Below, piece by piece: positions 18,295-26,507 of a stretch of DNA of 64,000 nucleotides. The stretch comes from Pigmentiphaga humi. GTDB taxonomy: Bacteria; Pseudomonadota; Gammaproteobacteria; Burkholderiales; Burkholderiaceae_B. Under the pieces are notes generated by a model. It ran no database searches and had not been told where the DNA came from. It was given only the letters and a program-made list of their open reading frames with translations. The first letter of the stretch is position 1, and each line of letters opens with the position of its first letter. Location of the stretch: positions 62,001 to 126,000 of the forward strand of contig NZ_UWPJ01000023.1 in assembly GCF_900606115.1 (NCBI RefSeq), written 5' to 3'. Position numbers and translations under genes: made by a program.

Positions 18295-20476
18295 CGAGCC
18301 GGTTGCGCCCGCGGATATCGAACTGCTCGCGGCCGGCCGCCATGCCGATCCCTTCGCCGTACTCGGACCGCACCGCCGCGCGGACGGCGGATGGCGCATC
18401 GCCGCCTTCCTGCCGGGCGCCGCTTCCGTGCAGGCCGTGTCCGAGGCGGGCGCGGAGCTGCCGCTGGCGCATGTGCATGACGGCCTGTTCCAGGCTGGCG
18501 CGGCATCCTCGTTCATGGTCTCGGCCACGGACTACCGCCTGCGCATCCAATGGCCGTCCGCGCTTCAGGAAACTGCCGATCCCTATGCCTTCGGCCTGAT
18601 CCTGAGCGATGCGGATCTCGACGCGATCGCGCGCGGCACGCACGAGCAGATCGACGCATGCCTGGGCGCGCACTGCGTCCGCATGGACGGCGTCGAAGGC
18701 GTGCGTTTCGCAGTGTGGGCACCCAATGCCCGGCGCGTGTCGGTGGTCGGCGATTTCAATGCATGGGATGGCCGGCGCCATCCCATGCGGCTGCGCTACG
18801 CGGCCGGCGTGTGGGAATTGTTCGTGCCGGGCGTGCGCCCCGGCCAGGCGTACAAGTTCGAATTGATCGGCGCGGACGGCAGCCTGCTGCCGCAGAAAGC
18901 CGACCCTTGCGCGCGCCAGGCCGAACTGGCGCCGGCGACCGCTTCGGTCGTCGCCGATCCCCAGCCGTTCGCCTGGACCGACGGCGCATGGATGGCCGGG
19001 CGCGCGGCGCGCCATGCGCCCGATGCGCCGCTGTCGGTCTACGAGGTCCATGTCGGCTCCTGGCTGCATGGCGAAGCGGGCCGGGCAGGAACCTGGGAGG
19101 AGCTGGGCGACCGCCTGATTCCCTATGCCCGCGGGATGGGCTTCACCCATCTCGAACTGCTGCCCATCATGGAGCATCCCTTCGGCGGATCGTGGGGCTA
19201 TCAGCCCCTGGGCCTGTTCGCGCCCACCGCGCGCTACGGCTCGCCCCGCGATTTCGCGGCCTTCGTCGATCGCTGCCACGGCGCCGGCCTGGGCGTGATC
19301 CTGGATTGGGTGCCGGCGCACTTTCCCACCGACCCGCACGGTCTGGCCCGCTTCGACGGCACCGCCCTCTACGAATACCAGGATCCGCGTGAAGGATTTC
19401 ACCAGGACTGGAATACCTACATCTACAACCTGGGCCGCAACGAGGTGCGCAACTTCGTGCGCGCCAGCGGCCTGGCCTGGCTCGAGCGCTTTCACATCGA
19501 CGGCCTGCGAGTGGATGCGGTGGCGTCCATGCTCTACCGGGACTACAGCAGGAAGCCGGGGGAGTGGGTGCCCAACCATCTCGGCGGACGCGAGAACCTG
19601 GAGGCGATCGATTTCCTGCGCGAGTTGAACGAGCAGGTCCGCCGAGGGGTTCCCGGCGCGCTGATGATCGCCGAGGAGTCCACCGCCTGGCCTGGAGTCA
19701 CCGCGCCGGTGGCCGAGGGCGGGCTGGGCTTTCACCGCAAGTGGAACATGGGGTGGATGCACGACACATTGCGCTATATGCAGCGCGATCCGCTGTTCCG
19801 ACGCTACCATTACCACGACCTGACCTTCGGCATGGTGTATGCCTACACTGAACGTTTCATGCTGCCGCTTTCGCACGACGAAGTGGTGCACGGCAAGGGC
19901 TCGCTGATCGGCAAGATGCCGGGCGACCGCTGGCAGCGCTTCGCCAACCTGCGCGCCTATTTCGGCTTCATGTGGACCCACCCGGGCAGCAAGCTGCTGT
20001 TCATGGGCGGGGAATTCGCGCAGGAACGCGAATGGAACCACGACCGGCAGCTGGACTGGGAACTGCTGGCCGATCCGCTGCATGCCGGCGTGCAGCGCGT
20101 GGTGCGCGATCTGAACCACGCTTACGCGGCGCTGCCGGCGCTGCATCGGCGCGACGCCGAGCCATCCGGCTTCCGCTGGGTGGTGGGCGACGACGAGAGC
20201 AACAGCGTGTTCGCCTACCTGCGCACCGACGGCGAACACTGGGTGCTCGCCGTCTGCAACATGACGCCCACGCCGCTCGCCGGCTATAAGGTGGGGGTGC
20301 CGCGCGGCGGCCTCTGGCGCGAACGGCTCAACACCGATGCCGCCGACTACGGCGGTTCGGGCATGGGCAACGGCGGCGCGGTGCAGGCCGTGGACGAGCC
20401 CGCCCACGGCCTGCCGCACGCGCTGTCGCTGACTTTGCCGCCGCTGGCGACTTTGCTGCTCGAAGCCCGGGAGTAA
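18275..20476 (+). CDS. glgB: 1,4-alpha-glucan branching enzyme
   Basis: A 733-residue GH13 enzyme that makes the alpha-1,6 branches of glycogen. It has the N-terminal carbohydrate-binding domains ([42 protein letters not shown]) and the catalytic barrel with Asp414 in [17 protein letters not shown], Glu467 in [11 protein letters not shown] and Asp535 in [15 protein letters not shown], in the same spacing as E. coli GlgB (405/458/526). The start is a TTG at 18275 preceded by AAGGAAGGAAGA; it lies 20 bases inside the end of treS-mak, so the two are translationally coupled. Confidence 0.97.
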   Translation: MTDLSPDEPVAPADIELLAAGRHADPFAVLGPHRRADGGWRIAAFLPGAASVQAVSEAGAELPLAHVHDGLFQAGAASSFMVSATDYRLRIQWPSALQETADPYAFGLILSDADLDAIARGTHEQIDACLGAHCVRMDGVEGVRFAVWAPNARRVSVVGDFNAWDGRRHPMRLRYAAGVWELFVPGVRPGQAYKFELIGADGSLLPQKADPCARQAELAPATASVVADPQPFAWTDGAWMAGRAARHAPDAPLSVYEVHVGSWLHGEAGRAGTWEELGDRLIPYARGMGFTHLELLPIMEHPFGGSWGYQPLGLFAPTARYGSPRDFAAFVDRCHGAGLGVILDWVPAHFPTDPHGLARFDGTALYEYQDPREGFHQDWNTYIYNLGRNEVRNFVRASGLAWLERFHIDGLRVDAVASMLYRDYSRKPGEWVPNHLGGRENLEAIDFLRELNEQVRRGVPGALMIAEESTAWPGVTAPVAEGGLGFHRKWNMGWMHDTLRYMQRDPLFRRYHYHDLTFGMVYAYTERFMLPLSHDEVVHGKGSLIGKMPGDRWQRFANLRAYFGFMWTHPGSKLLFMGGEFAQEREWNHDRQLDWELLADPLHAGVQRVVRDLNHAYAALPALHRRDAEPSGFRWVVGDDESNSVFAYLRTDGEHWVLAVCNMTPTPLAGYKVGVPRGGLWRERLNTDAADYGGSGMGNGGAVQAVDEPAHGLPHALSLTLPPLATLLLEARE

Positions 20477-20482
20477 GCAGGC

Positions 20483-22567
20483 ATGGGCGCCATACCCGAC
20501 CGCCTGCTGCCTGGCCGCCCGTTCCCGCTGGGGGCGCATTGCGACGGCATGGGGGTGAATTTCGCGGTGTTCTCCGCCCACGCGAGCCGCATCGACCTGT
20601 GCCTGTTCGACGAATCCGGCCGAAAGGAACTGCGCCGGATGCCGCTGCCCGAATGCACCGACGAGATCTGGCACGGCTACCTCCCGGCCGCCGGCCCGGG
20701 CCAGGTCTACGGCCTGCGCGCCTATGGCCCCTATGAGCCGCAGCACGGCCACCGCTTCAATCCCCACAAGCTGCTGCTCGATCCGTATGCGCGCAAGCTC
20801 GTGGGCAACCTGCGCTGGACCGATGCGCTGCACGGCTACCGGCGCGACGACCGGGGCATGGACCGCCACGACAGCGCCGCCGCCATGCCCAAGTGCGTCG
20901 TGGTGGACGATGCCTTTCTCTGGCACGGCGACCAGCGTCCCGAGTGGCCATGGGGCCAGACCATCCTCTATGAGGCGCACGTGCGCGGCCTGTCCATGCT
21001 GAGGGATGACACGCGGCCTATCGAACGCGGCACGTTCCAGGCGCTGGCCGACCCCAGGCTGATCGACCATCTGCTGTCGCTGGGCGTGACGTCGCTGGAA
21101 CTGCTGCCCGTCAACGCGCACATCAACGACCGCTTCCTGGTCGAACGCGGGCTGAAGAACTATTGGGGCTACAGCAGCCTGTCGTATTTCGCGCCCGAGC
21201 CCGGCTACCTGTCGCGCGACAGCCTGGACGAGATCCGCGCGGCGGTGCGCAGCCTGCATGCGGCAGGCATCGAGATCATCCTGGACGTGGTCTACAACCA
21301 CACATGCGAGGGCGACCATACCGGACCCACGCTATCGTGGCGCGGCCTGGACAATGCCAGCTACTACCGGCTCGTGCCGGGCGACGAGCGCCACTACGTC
21401 AATAACACCGGCTGCGGCAACACGATGGATCTGACGCATCCGCGGGTGCTGCAGATGGTGATGGATTCGCTGCGCTACTGGGCCGAGGATTTCCGTGTGG
21501 ACGGTTTCCGCTTCGACCTGGGCGTCACGCTCGGACGCGAGGCGGGGGGCTTCGATCCCGGCGCGGGCTTTTTCGACGCCTTGCTGCAAGACCCGCTGCT
21601 GTCGCGCCTGAAGCTGATTTCCGAACCCTGGGACATCGGCCCCGAGGGCTATCACGTCGGCCATCATCCGCCGGGGTTCGCCGAATGGAACGACCGCTAT
21701 CGCGACACGGTGCGCCGGTTCTGGCGCGGCGACGCGGGCGTGCGGCCGGAGCTGGCGACACGGCTGGCGGGCTCGGGCGACCTGTTCAATCGCCGGCATC
21801 GCCGCACCTGGGCCTCGGTCAACTACGTGACCGCGCACGATGGCTTCACCTTGACCGACCTGGTCGGCTATGCGCGCAAGCACAACGAGGCCAATGGCGA
21901 GGGCAACCGCGACGGCCAGGACGACAACCACAGCAGCAACTGGGGCGTGGAGGGCCCGACCGGCGATCCGGGCATCGCCGCGACGCGCGCGGCGGTGGCG
22001 CGCGCGATGCTGATGACGCTGTTCTGTTCCCATGGCACGCCCATGATGCTGGGCGGCGACGAGTTCGGCCGGACCCAGGGCGGCAACAACAATGCCTATT
22101 GCCAGGACAACGAGGTGTCCTGGCTCCACTGGAGCATGGCGGAATCGGAAGAAGGCCGGCGCATGACCGCCTTCGTCGCCAGGTTGACGGCGCTGCGCCA
22201 GGAGCATGCTTCCCTGCGCAGCGAGCGTTTCCTGCAGGACGGCCGCTGCGTGGCCGACGGCATTCCCGAGATCGCCTGGTTCGACGAACGCGGCGAGCCC
22301 ATGCACGCGCCGGCCTGGAACGATCCCGAGCGGCGTGCGCTGGTGTTGTGGCGCGCGGCCGCGCAGGATGCCCGGATCGATCTCACCTTGCTGGCGATCA
22401 ATGGCGATGCGCATGCCGTGGCTTTCACGCTGCCGCCCGCGCGCGGAAACTGGCGGCTGCTGGCCGACAGCGCGCGCCCCTGGGCGCCCGAGGTCGACCT
22501 GCCGGGGACGTCCATCGAACTATCGCCGCGCAGTACGGTGCTGCTGGGCAGAAGGTTGGCCTTATGA
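20483..22567 (+). CDS. glgX: Glycogen debranching enzyme GlgX/TreX (isoamylase type)
   Basis: A 694-residue GH13 enzyme hydrolysing alpha-1,6 branches. Seen: the N-terminal CBM48 region (GMGVNFAVFSAHASRIDLCLFD, HGYLPAAGPGQVYGLRAYGPY), the nucleophile Asp345 in VDGFRFDLGVTLGRE, Glu381 in LKLISEPWDIG and Asp453 in VTAHDGFTLTDLV, plus the GlgX/TreX signature GGDEFGRTQGGNNNAYCQDN. In this operon it most likely supplies unbranched chains to TreY and MalQ. Its ATG lies 6 bp after the glgB stop and its own stop overlaps the treZ ATG (ATGA). Confidence 0.96.
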   Translation: MGAIPDRLLPGRPFPLGAHCDGMGVNFAVFSAHASRIDLCLFDESGRKELRRMPLPECTDEIWHGYLPAAGPGQVYGLRAYGPYEPQHGHRFNPHKLLLDPYARKLVGNLRWTDALHGYRRDDRGMDRHDSAAAMPKCVVVDDAFLWHGDQRPEWPWGQTILYEAHVRGLSMLRDDTRPIERGTFQALADPRLIDHLLSLGVTSLELLPVNAHINDRFLVERGLKNYWGYSSLSYFAPEPGYLSRDSLDEIRAAVRSLHAAGIEIILDVVYNHTCEGDHTGPTLSWRGLDNASYYRLVPGDERHYVNNTGCGNTMDLTHPRVLQMVMDSLRYWAEDFRVDGFRFDLGVTLGREAGGFDPGAGFFDALLQDPLLSRLKLISEPWDIGPEGYHVGHHPPGFAEWNDRYRDTVRRFWRGDAGVRPELATRLAGSGDLFNRRHRRTWASVNYVTAHDGFTLTDLVGYARKHNEANGEGNRDGQDDNHSSNWGVEGPTGDPGIAATRAAVARAMLMTLFCSHGTPMMLGGDEFGRTQGGNNNAYCQDNEVSWLHWSMAESEEGRRMTAFVARLTALRQEHASLRSERFLQDGRCVADGIPEIAWFDERGEPMHAPAWNDPERRALVLWRAAAQDARIDLTLLAINGDAHAVAFTLPPARGNWRLLADSARPWAPEVDLPGTSIELSPRSTVLLGRRLAL

Positions 22568-24399
22568 GCGAAACAACCACGCGCCTTGCGCTGCGCGGGG
22601 CCGCCGCATCCATTCCCGACCGGTTCGGCGCCTGCCTGCTCGCCCCTGGCCGAACGCGGTTCCGGCTATGGGCGCCGGCGCAGGACAGCGTCGCCGTCGA
22701 GATCGAGCCGGACCGCCCCGGCGCGCGCCGGGTTCCCATGCAGGCGGGGCCCGACGGCTGGTTCGAGGTGCAGGTCGATTGCGGCGCCGGCACCCGTTAC
22801 CGCTATGGCCTGGGCAGCGGCCAGTCCGTGCCGGATCCGGCCTCGCGCATGCAGGATGGCGACGTGCACGATGCCAGCGTGGTGGTGGATCCGGCAGCCT
22901 ACCGCTGGCGCCAAACGCGCTGGCGCGGCCGGCCCTGGAGCGAAGCGGTCATCTACGAATTGCACGTGGGCGCGTTCGGCGGCTTCGACGGCGTGCGCGC
23001 GCAATTGCCGCGGCTGGCCAAGCTGGGAATCACCGCCGTGGAGTTGATGCCGGTTGCCGATTTTCCCGGCGCGCGCAACTGGGGCTACGACGGCGTGCTG
23101 CCCTATGCGCCCGACCGCGCCTACGGGACGCCGGAACAACTCAAGGCGCTGGTCGACGAGGCCCACGGACTGGGGCTGATGGTATTCCTCGACGTGGTCT
23201 ACAACCATTTCGGCCCCGACGGCAACTACCTGCATGCGTACGCGCCGGCCTTTTTCCGCGAAGACATGCACACGCCTTGGGGGCCGGCGATCGATTTCCG
23301 GCGTGCGCAGGTGCGCGACTTCTTCACCGGCAATGCGGCGTACTGGCTGCGCGACTACCGCTTCGACGGACTGCGCTTCGATGCGGCGCACGCCATCGCC
23401 GAGCAGGACTGGCTGGAGGAGATGGCGCACGTGCTGCGCCAGGCGACCGACCGGCAGCGCCACGTGCACCTCGTGCTCGAACACGACGACAATGCGGTCG
23501 TCCTGCTGGAGCACGAGTTCGACGCGCAGTGGAACGACGACGGCCACCACGTGCTGCACCGCCTGCTGACGGGCGAGAATCAAGGCTACTACGGCGACTA
23601 CGACGAACAGCCGGCGGCGCTGCTGGCGCGCTGCCTGGCCCAGGGCTTTGCCTACCAGGGCGAGTGCTCGGCGCACCGCGGCGGCGTGCCGCGCGGCCGG
23701 CCCTCGGCGCACCTGCCGCCGACCAGTTTCGTATTGTTCCTGCAGAACCACGACCAGATCGGCAACCGCGCGCGCGGCGAGCGCCTGCTGGCCCTGTTGC
23801 GCGCGCAGGGGCGCACCGAGGTCTTGCGCGCGGCGGTGGCCTTGGTGCTGCTCGCGCCGCAGATCCCGCTGATCTTCATGGGCGAGGAATACGGCGTGGA
23901 AGCGCCGTTCCTGTATTTCACCAGCCATGGACCGGAACTGGCACAGGCAGTCCGGGAAGGGCGGCGGCGCGAATTCGCCGGCTTTGCCGAATTCGCCGAC
24001 GAGGCTGCGCGCGCCGCCATTCCCGATCCCAACGAGGCTGCCACTTTCGAAGCCTCGCGGCACGGACTGCTCGACCGCGGCGCTGCGCAGGACTGGCCGG
24101 ATTACTACGGCACACTGCTGCGTTGCCGGCGCGACGCGCTCGTGCCCAGCCTGGACGCCGCGCGGGCGATCGGCGCCCAGGCCCTGGGCGAGCAGGCGGT
24201 CTGGGCGCGCTGGAGTTTGGGCGACGGCAGGCTGCTGGCCCTGTATGCGAATTTCGGCGATGCCGCGGTGCCGGCTCCGACGCCGGCCGACGCGGCCGGC
24301 CTGTTGTTCGAGAGCCGCGCCGGCGCGGCGGGAGAGTTGGAGCAGGGCAGCCTGGCGGCGGTTTGCACGCTGGCCTGGATAGAGGAGGGGGCATCATGA
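22564..24399 (+). CDS. treZ: Maltooligosyltrehalose trehalohydrolase
   Basis: A 611-residue GH13 enzyme releasing trehalose from the end of maltooligosyltrehalose made by TreY. Seen: the N-terminal domain RFRLWAPAQDSVAVEIE, ELHVGAFGGFDGVRAQLPRLAKLGITAVELMPVADFPG, YNHFGPDGNYL, nucleophile Asp273 in GLRFDAAHAI, acid Glu306 in LVLEHDDN, and Asp397 in LQNHDQIGNRARG, the typical TreZ set. The ATG overlaps the glgX stop by 4 bases, and its stop overlaps the malQ ATG in the same way. Confidence 0.95.
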   Translation: MSETTTRLALRGAAASIPDRFGACLLAPGRTRFRLWAPAQDSVAVEIEPDRPGARRVPMQAGPDGWFEVQVDCGAGTRYRYGLGSGQSVPDPASRMQDGDVHDASVVVDPAAYRWRQTRWRGRPWSEAVIYELHVGAFGGFDGVRAQLPRLAKLGITAVELMPVADFPGARNWGYDGVLPYAPDRAYGTPEQLKALVDEAHGLGLMVFLDVVYNHFGPDGNYLHAYAPAFFREDMHTPWGPAIDFRRAQVRDFFTGNAAYWLRDYRFDGLRFDAAHAIAEQDWLEEMAHVLRQATDRQRHVHLVLEHDDNAVVLLEHEFDAQWNDDGHHVLHRLLTGENQGYYGDYDEQPAALLARCLAQGFAYQGECSAHRGGVPRGRPSAHLPPTSFVLFLQNHDQIGNRARGERLLALLRAQGRTEVLRAAVALVLLAPQIPLIFMGEEYGVEAPFLYFTSHGPELAQAVREGRRREFAGFAEFADEAARAAIPDPNEAATFEASRHGLLDRGAAQDWPDYYGTLLRCRRDALVPSLDAARAIGAQALGEQAVWARWSLGDGRLLALYANFGDAAVPAPTPADAAGLLFESRAGAAGELEQGSLAAVCTLAWIEEGAS

Positions 24400-26507
24400 G
24401 CCTGTCCGACCACGATCTGGCGAAACTGGCCGAATCGGCCGGCATCTGCGTCCACTGGCGCGACGCCATGGGTCGGGAGCAAGTGGTCGGGCCCGATGTG
24501 CTGCGGACCATCCTGGCCGAGCTTTGCATCGATGCCGATGTGCCCGGCTGCATGGAGGGAATGCTCAGGGAGCAGGGCGCGGCGGCGCCTTTGTACACCG
24601 CGCAGCAGGGCGAACCGGCGACCGTGCCGTGCGCGGGCGATGCCGTCCAGGTGGCCTGCCGCGTGCTGTACGAGGACGGCGGCCACCTGGACGGCATCGC
24701 CCGGCGCTGCAGCCCGGGGCAGGTCGTCCTGCCGGCCGTCGACCGCCCCGGCTATCACACCTTGCTGCTGGGCGACGCGGCCTGCACCCTCGCGGTCGCG
24801 CCTACGCGCTGCTTCTCGGTCGGGGACGCGCTGCACCGCGAGCACGCGCGTGCCTGGGGGCTGGGGGTGCAGCTCTACAGCCTGCGGCGCGATCCGCTGC
24901 ACGCGGTCGAGGCGGGCAGCGCCGGGTTCGGCGATTTTACCGCTTTGCGGCATCTCGCCGAGTCGGCCGCCGCCCGGGGCGCCGCCGCCGTGGCGGTCAG
25001 TCCGGTGCACGCGATGTTCTCCGCCGATCCCCGCCGCTATAGTCCCTATGCGCCGTCCAGCCGCCTGTTCCTGAACGTGCTGCACGTGGATCCCTCCGAC
25101 GTGTTCGGTGCGCAGGCGCTCGCGGCGGTCGCGGCCGGCGGCCTGGCCGCCGAGCTGGCGGAGCTGGAATCCCTGGACCTGATCGACTGGCCGCGCGCGG
25201 GACGCGCCAAGCTCGCGGTGCTGCGCGCCTTGTACGACGGGTTTCCCGGCAATGCCGGCGCTGCCGAGGTGCAGGACCACGATGCCTTCGTCCGGGCCGG
25301 AGGCGCGGCGCTGCAGGCGCACGCGCGCTACGAGGCCGTCCATGCCTGGCGGGTGGCGCTCACCGGCGAGCAATCCGGCTGGCAGCATTGGCCGGTCTCG
25401 CTGCGCACGCCGGACGGCCCCGAGGTCGAACGGTTCGCGCAGCAGCATGCCCGCGAAGTGGGCTTTCACATCTTCCTGCAATGGCTGGCCGCGCGCGGGC
25501 TGGCCGGCGCCCAGTCCGCCGCCCGCGCCGCCGGCATGCCCATCGGCCTGATCGCCGATCTGGCGGTCGGCACCGATCCGGCCGGCAGCCACGCGTGGAC
25601 CCGGCAGCAGGAGGTGCTCGCCAGTCTCTCGCCGGGCGCTCCGCCCGATATCTACAATCCCAAGGGCCAGGCCTGGGGGCTGACCGCGTTTTCGCCGCAC
25701 GCGCTGCGCGCCCAGGGCTATCGCGCCTTCATCGAAATGCTGCGCGCCAGCCTGGCCCATGCCGGCGGCGTGCGCATCGACCATGCGCTGGGGCTGGCGC
25801 GGATGTGGCTGGTGCCGCACGGCGCCGCGCCGTCCGAAGGCGCGTATGTCCGCTATCCGTTCACCGACATGATGAGGCTGATCGCGCTGGAGTCCTGGCG
25901 CTATCGCACCATCGTCATCGGCGAGAACCTGGGCACCGTGCCCGAGGGCTTCAACGACCGGATCGCGCAGGCCGGCATGCTGGGCATAGACGTGCTCTGG
26001 TTCACGCGCGAGGGCAACTGGCCGGGCGCGCCGTTCCGGGCGCCGCGCGACTGGTCCGCCCAGGCGCTGGCCACGACCACCACGCACGACCTGCCCACCG
26101 TGGCGGGCTGGTGGGAAGGGCGGGACATCGCCTGGCGCGAACGGCTGGGCCTGCTTGCCGAAGGCAGCAGCCGCGCGGCGGAGCAGGCCGAGCGCGCGCT
26201 CGACCGCGCCCGGCTGTGGCACGACCTCGGGCAAGCCGGCGTCGCGCCGGCGGACGAACCCGAGCCGGAACAGGCGCCCGTGGCGTCGGTGCTGGGTTTT
26301 CTGGCCCGGACGCCCGCGCCCCTGCTGCTCGTGCCGCTGGAAGACATGCAAGGACAGCAGGAACAGCCCAACCTGCCCGGCACGGTTGATACGCATCCGA
26401 ACTGGCGCCGGCGCATGCCGGGCAGTGTCGGGGCCTGCTTCGACGACGCCCACGTGGCCGAGCGCGCGGACGTGCTGGCGCACACCAGGGGAATCCATGA
26501 GCGCTAA
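24396..26507 (+). CDS. malQ: 4-alpha-glucanotransferase (amylomaltase, GH77)
   Basis: A 703-residue disproportionating enzyme that transfers alpha-1,4-glucan chains between acceptors. Catalytic signatures: Asp462 in GGVRIDHALGLARMW, Glu510 in VIGENLGTVPEGF and Asp565 in TTTHDLPTVAGWWEGRD; IADLAVGTDPAGSHAW and PPDIYNPKGQAWGL are typical of GH77. The 230-residue N-terminal part contains the beta-domain found in long bacterial MalQ. In this operon it can recycle short maltodextrins left after debranching and trehalose formation. Overlaps treZ by 4 bases and treY by 11. Confidence 0.95.
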   Translation: MSLSDHDLAKLAESAGICVHWRDAMGREQVVGPDVLRTILAELCIDADVPGCMEGMLREQGAAAPLYTAQQGEPATVPCAGDAVQVACRVLYEDGGHLDGIARRCSPGQVVLPAVDRPGYHTLLLGDAACTLAVAPTRCFSVGDALHREHARAWGLGVQLYSLRRDPLHAVEAGSAGFGDFTALRHLAESAAARGAAAVAVSPVHAMFSADPRRYSPYAPSSRLFLNVLHVDPSDVFGAQALAAVAAGGLAAELAELESLDLIDWPRAGRAKLAVLRALYDGFPGNAGAAEVQDHDAFVRAGGAALQAHARYEAVHAWRVALTGEQSGWQHWPVSLRTPDGPEVERFAQQHAREVGFHIFLQWLAARGLAGAQSAARAAGMPIGLIADLAVGTDPAGSHAWTRQQEVLASLSPGAPPDIYNPKGQAWGLTAFSPHALRAQGYRAFIEMLRASLAHAGGVRIDHALGLARMWLVPHGAAPSEGAYVRYPFTDMMRLIALESWRYRTIVIGENLGTVPEGFNDRIAQAGMLGIDVLWFTREGNWPGAPFRAPRDWSAQALATTTTHDLPTVAGWWEGRDIAWRERLGLLAEGSSRAAEQAERALDRARLWHDLGQAGVAPADEPEPEQAPVASVLGFLARTPAPLLLVPLEDMQGQQEQPNLPGTVDTHPNWRRRMPGSVGACFDDAHVAERADVLAHTRGIHER

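Noticed and set aside
14635-18528. Very long minus-strand open frame (1297 codons) opposite treS-mak, and others opposite glgB/glgX and glgA/glgE
   Set aside because: Their translations are rich in Arg, Ala, His, Gln and Gly without family motifs or membrane logic, while the plus strand holds complete enzymes. They are GC-driven shadows.
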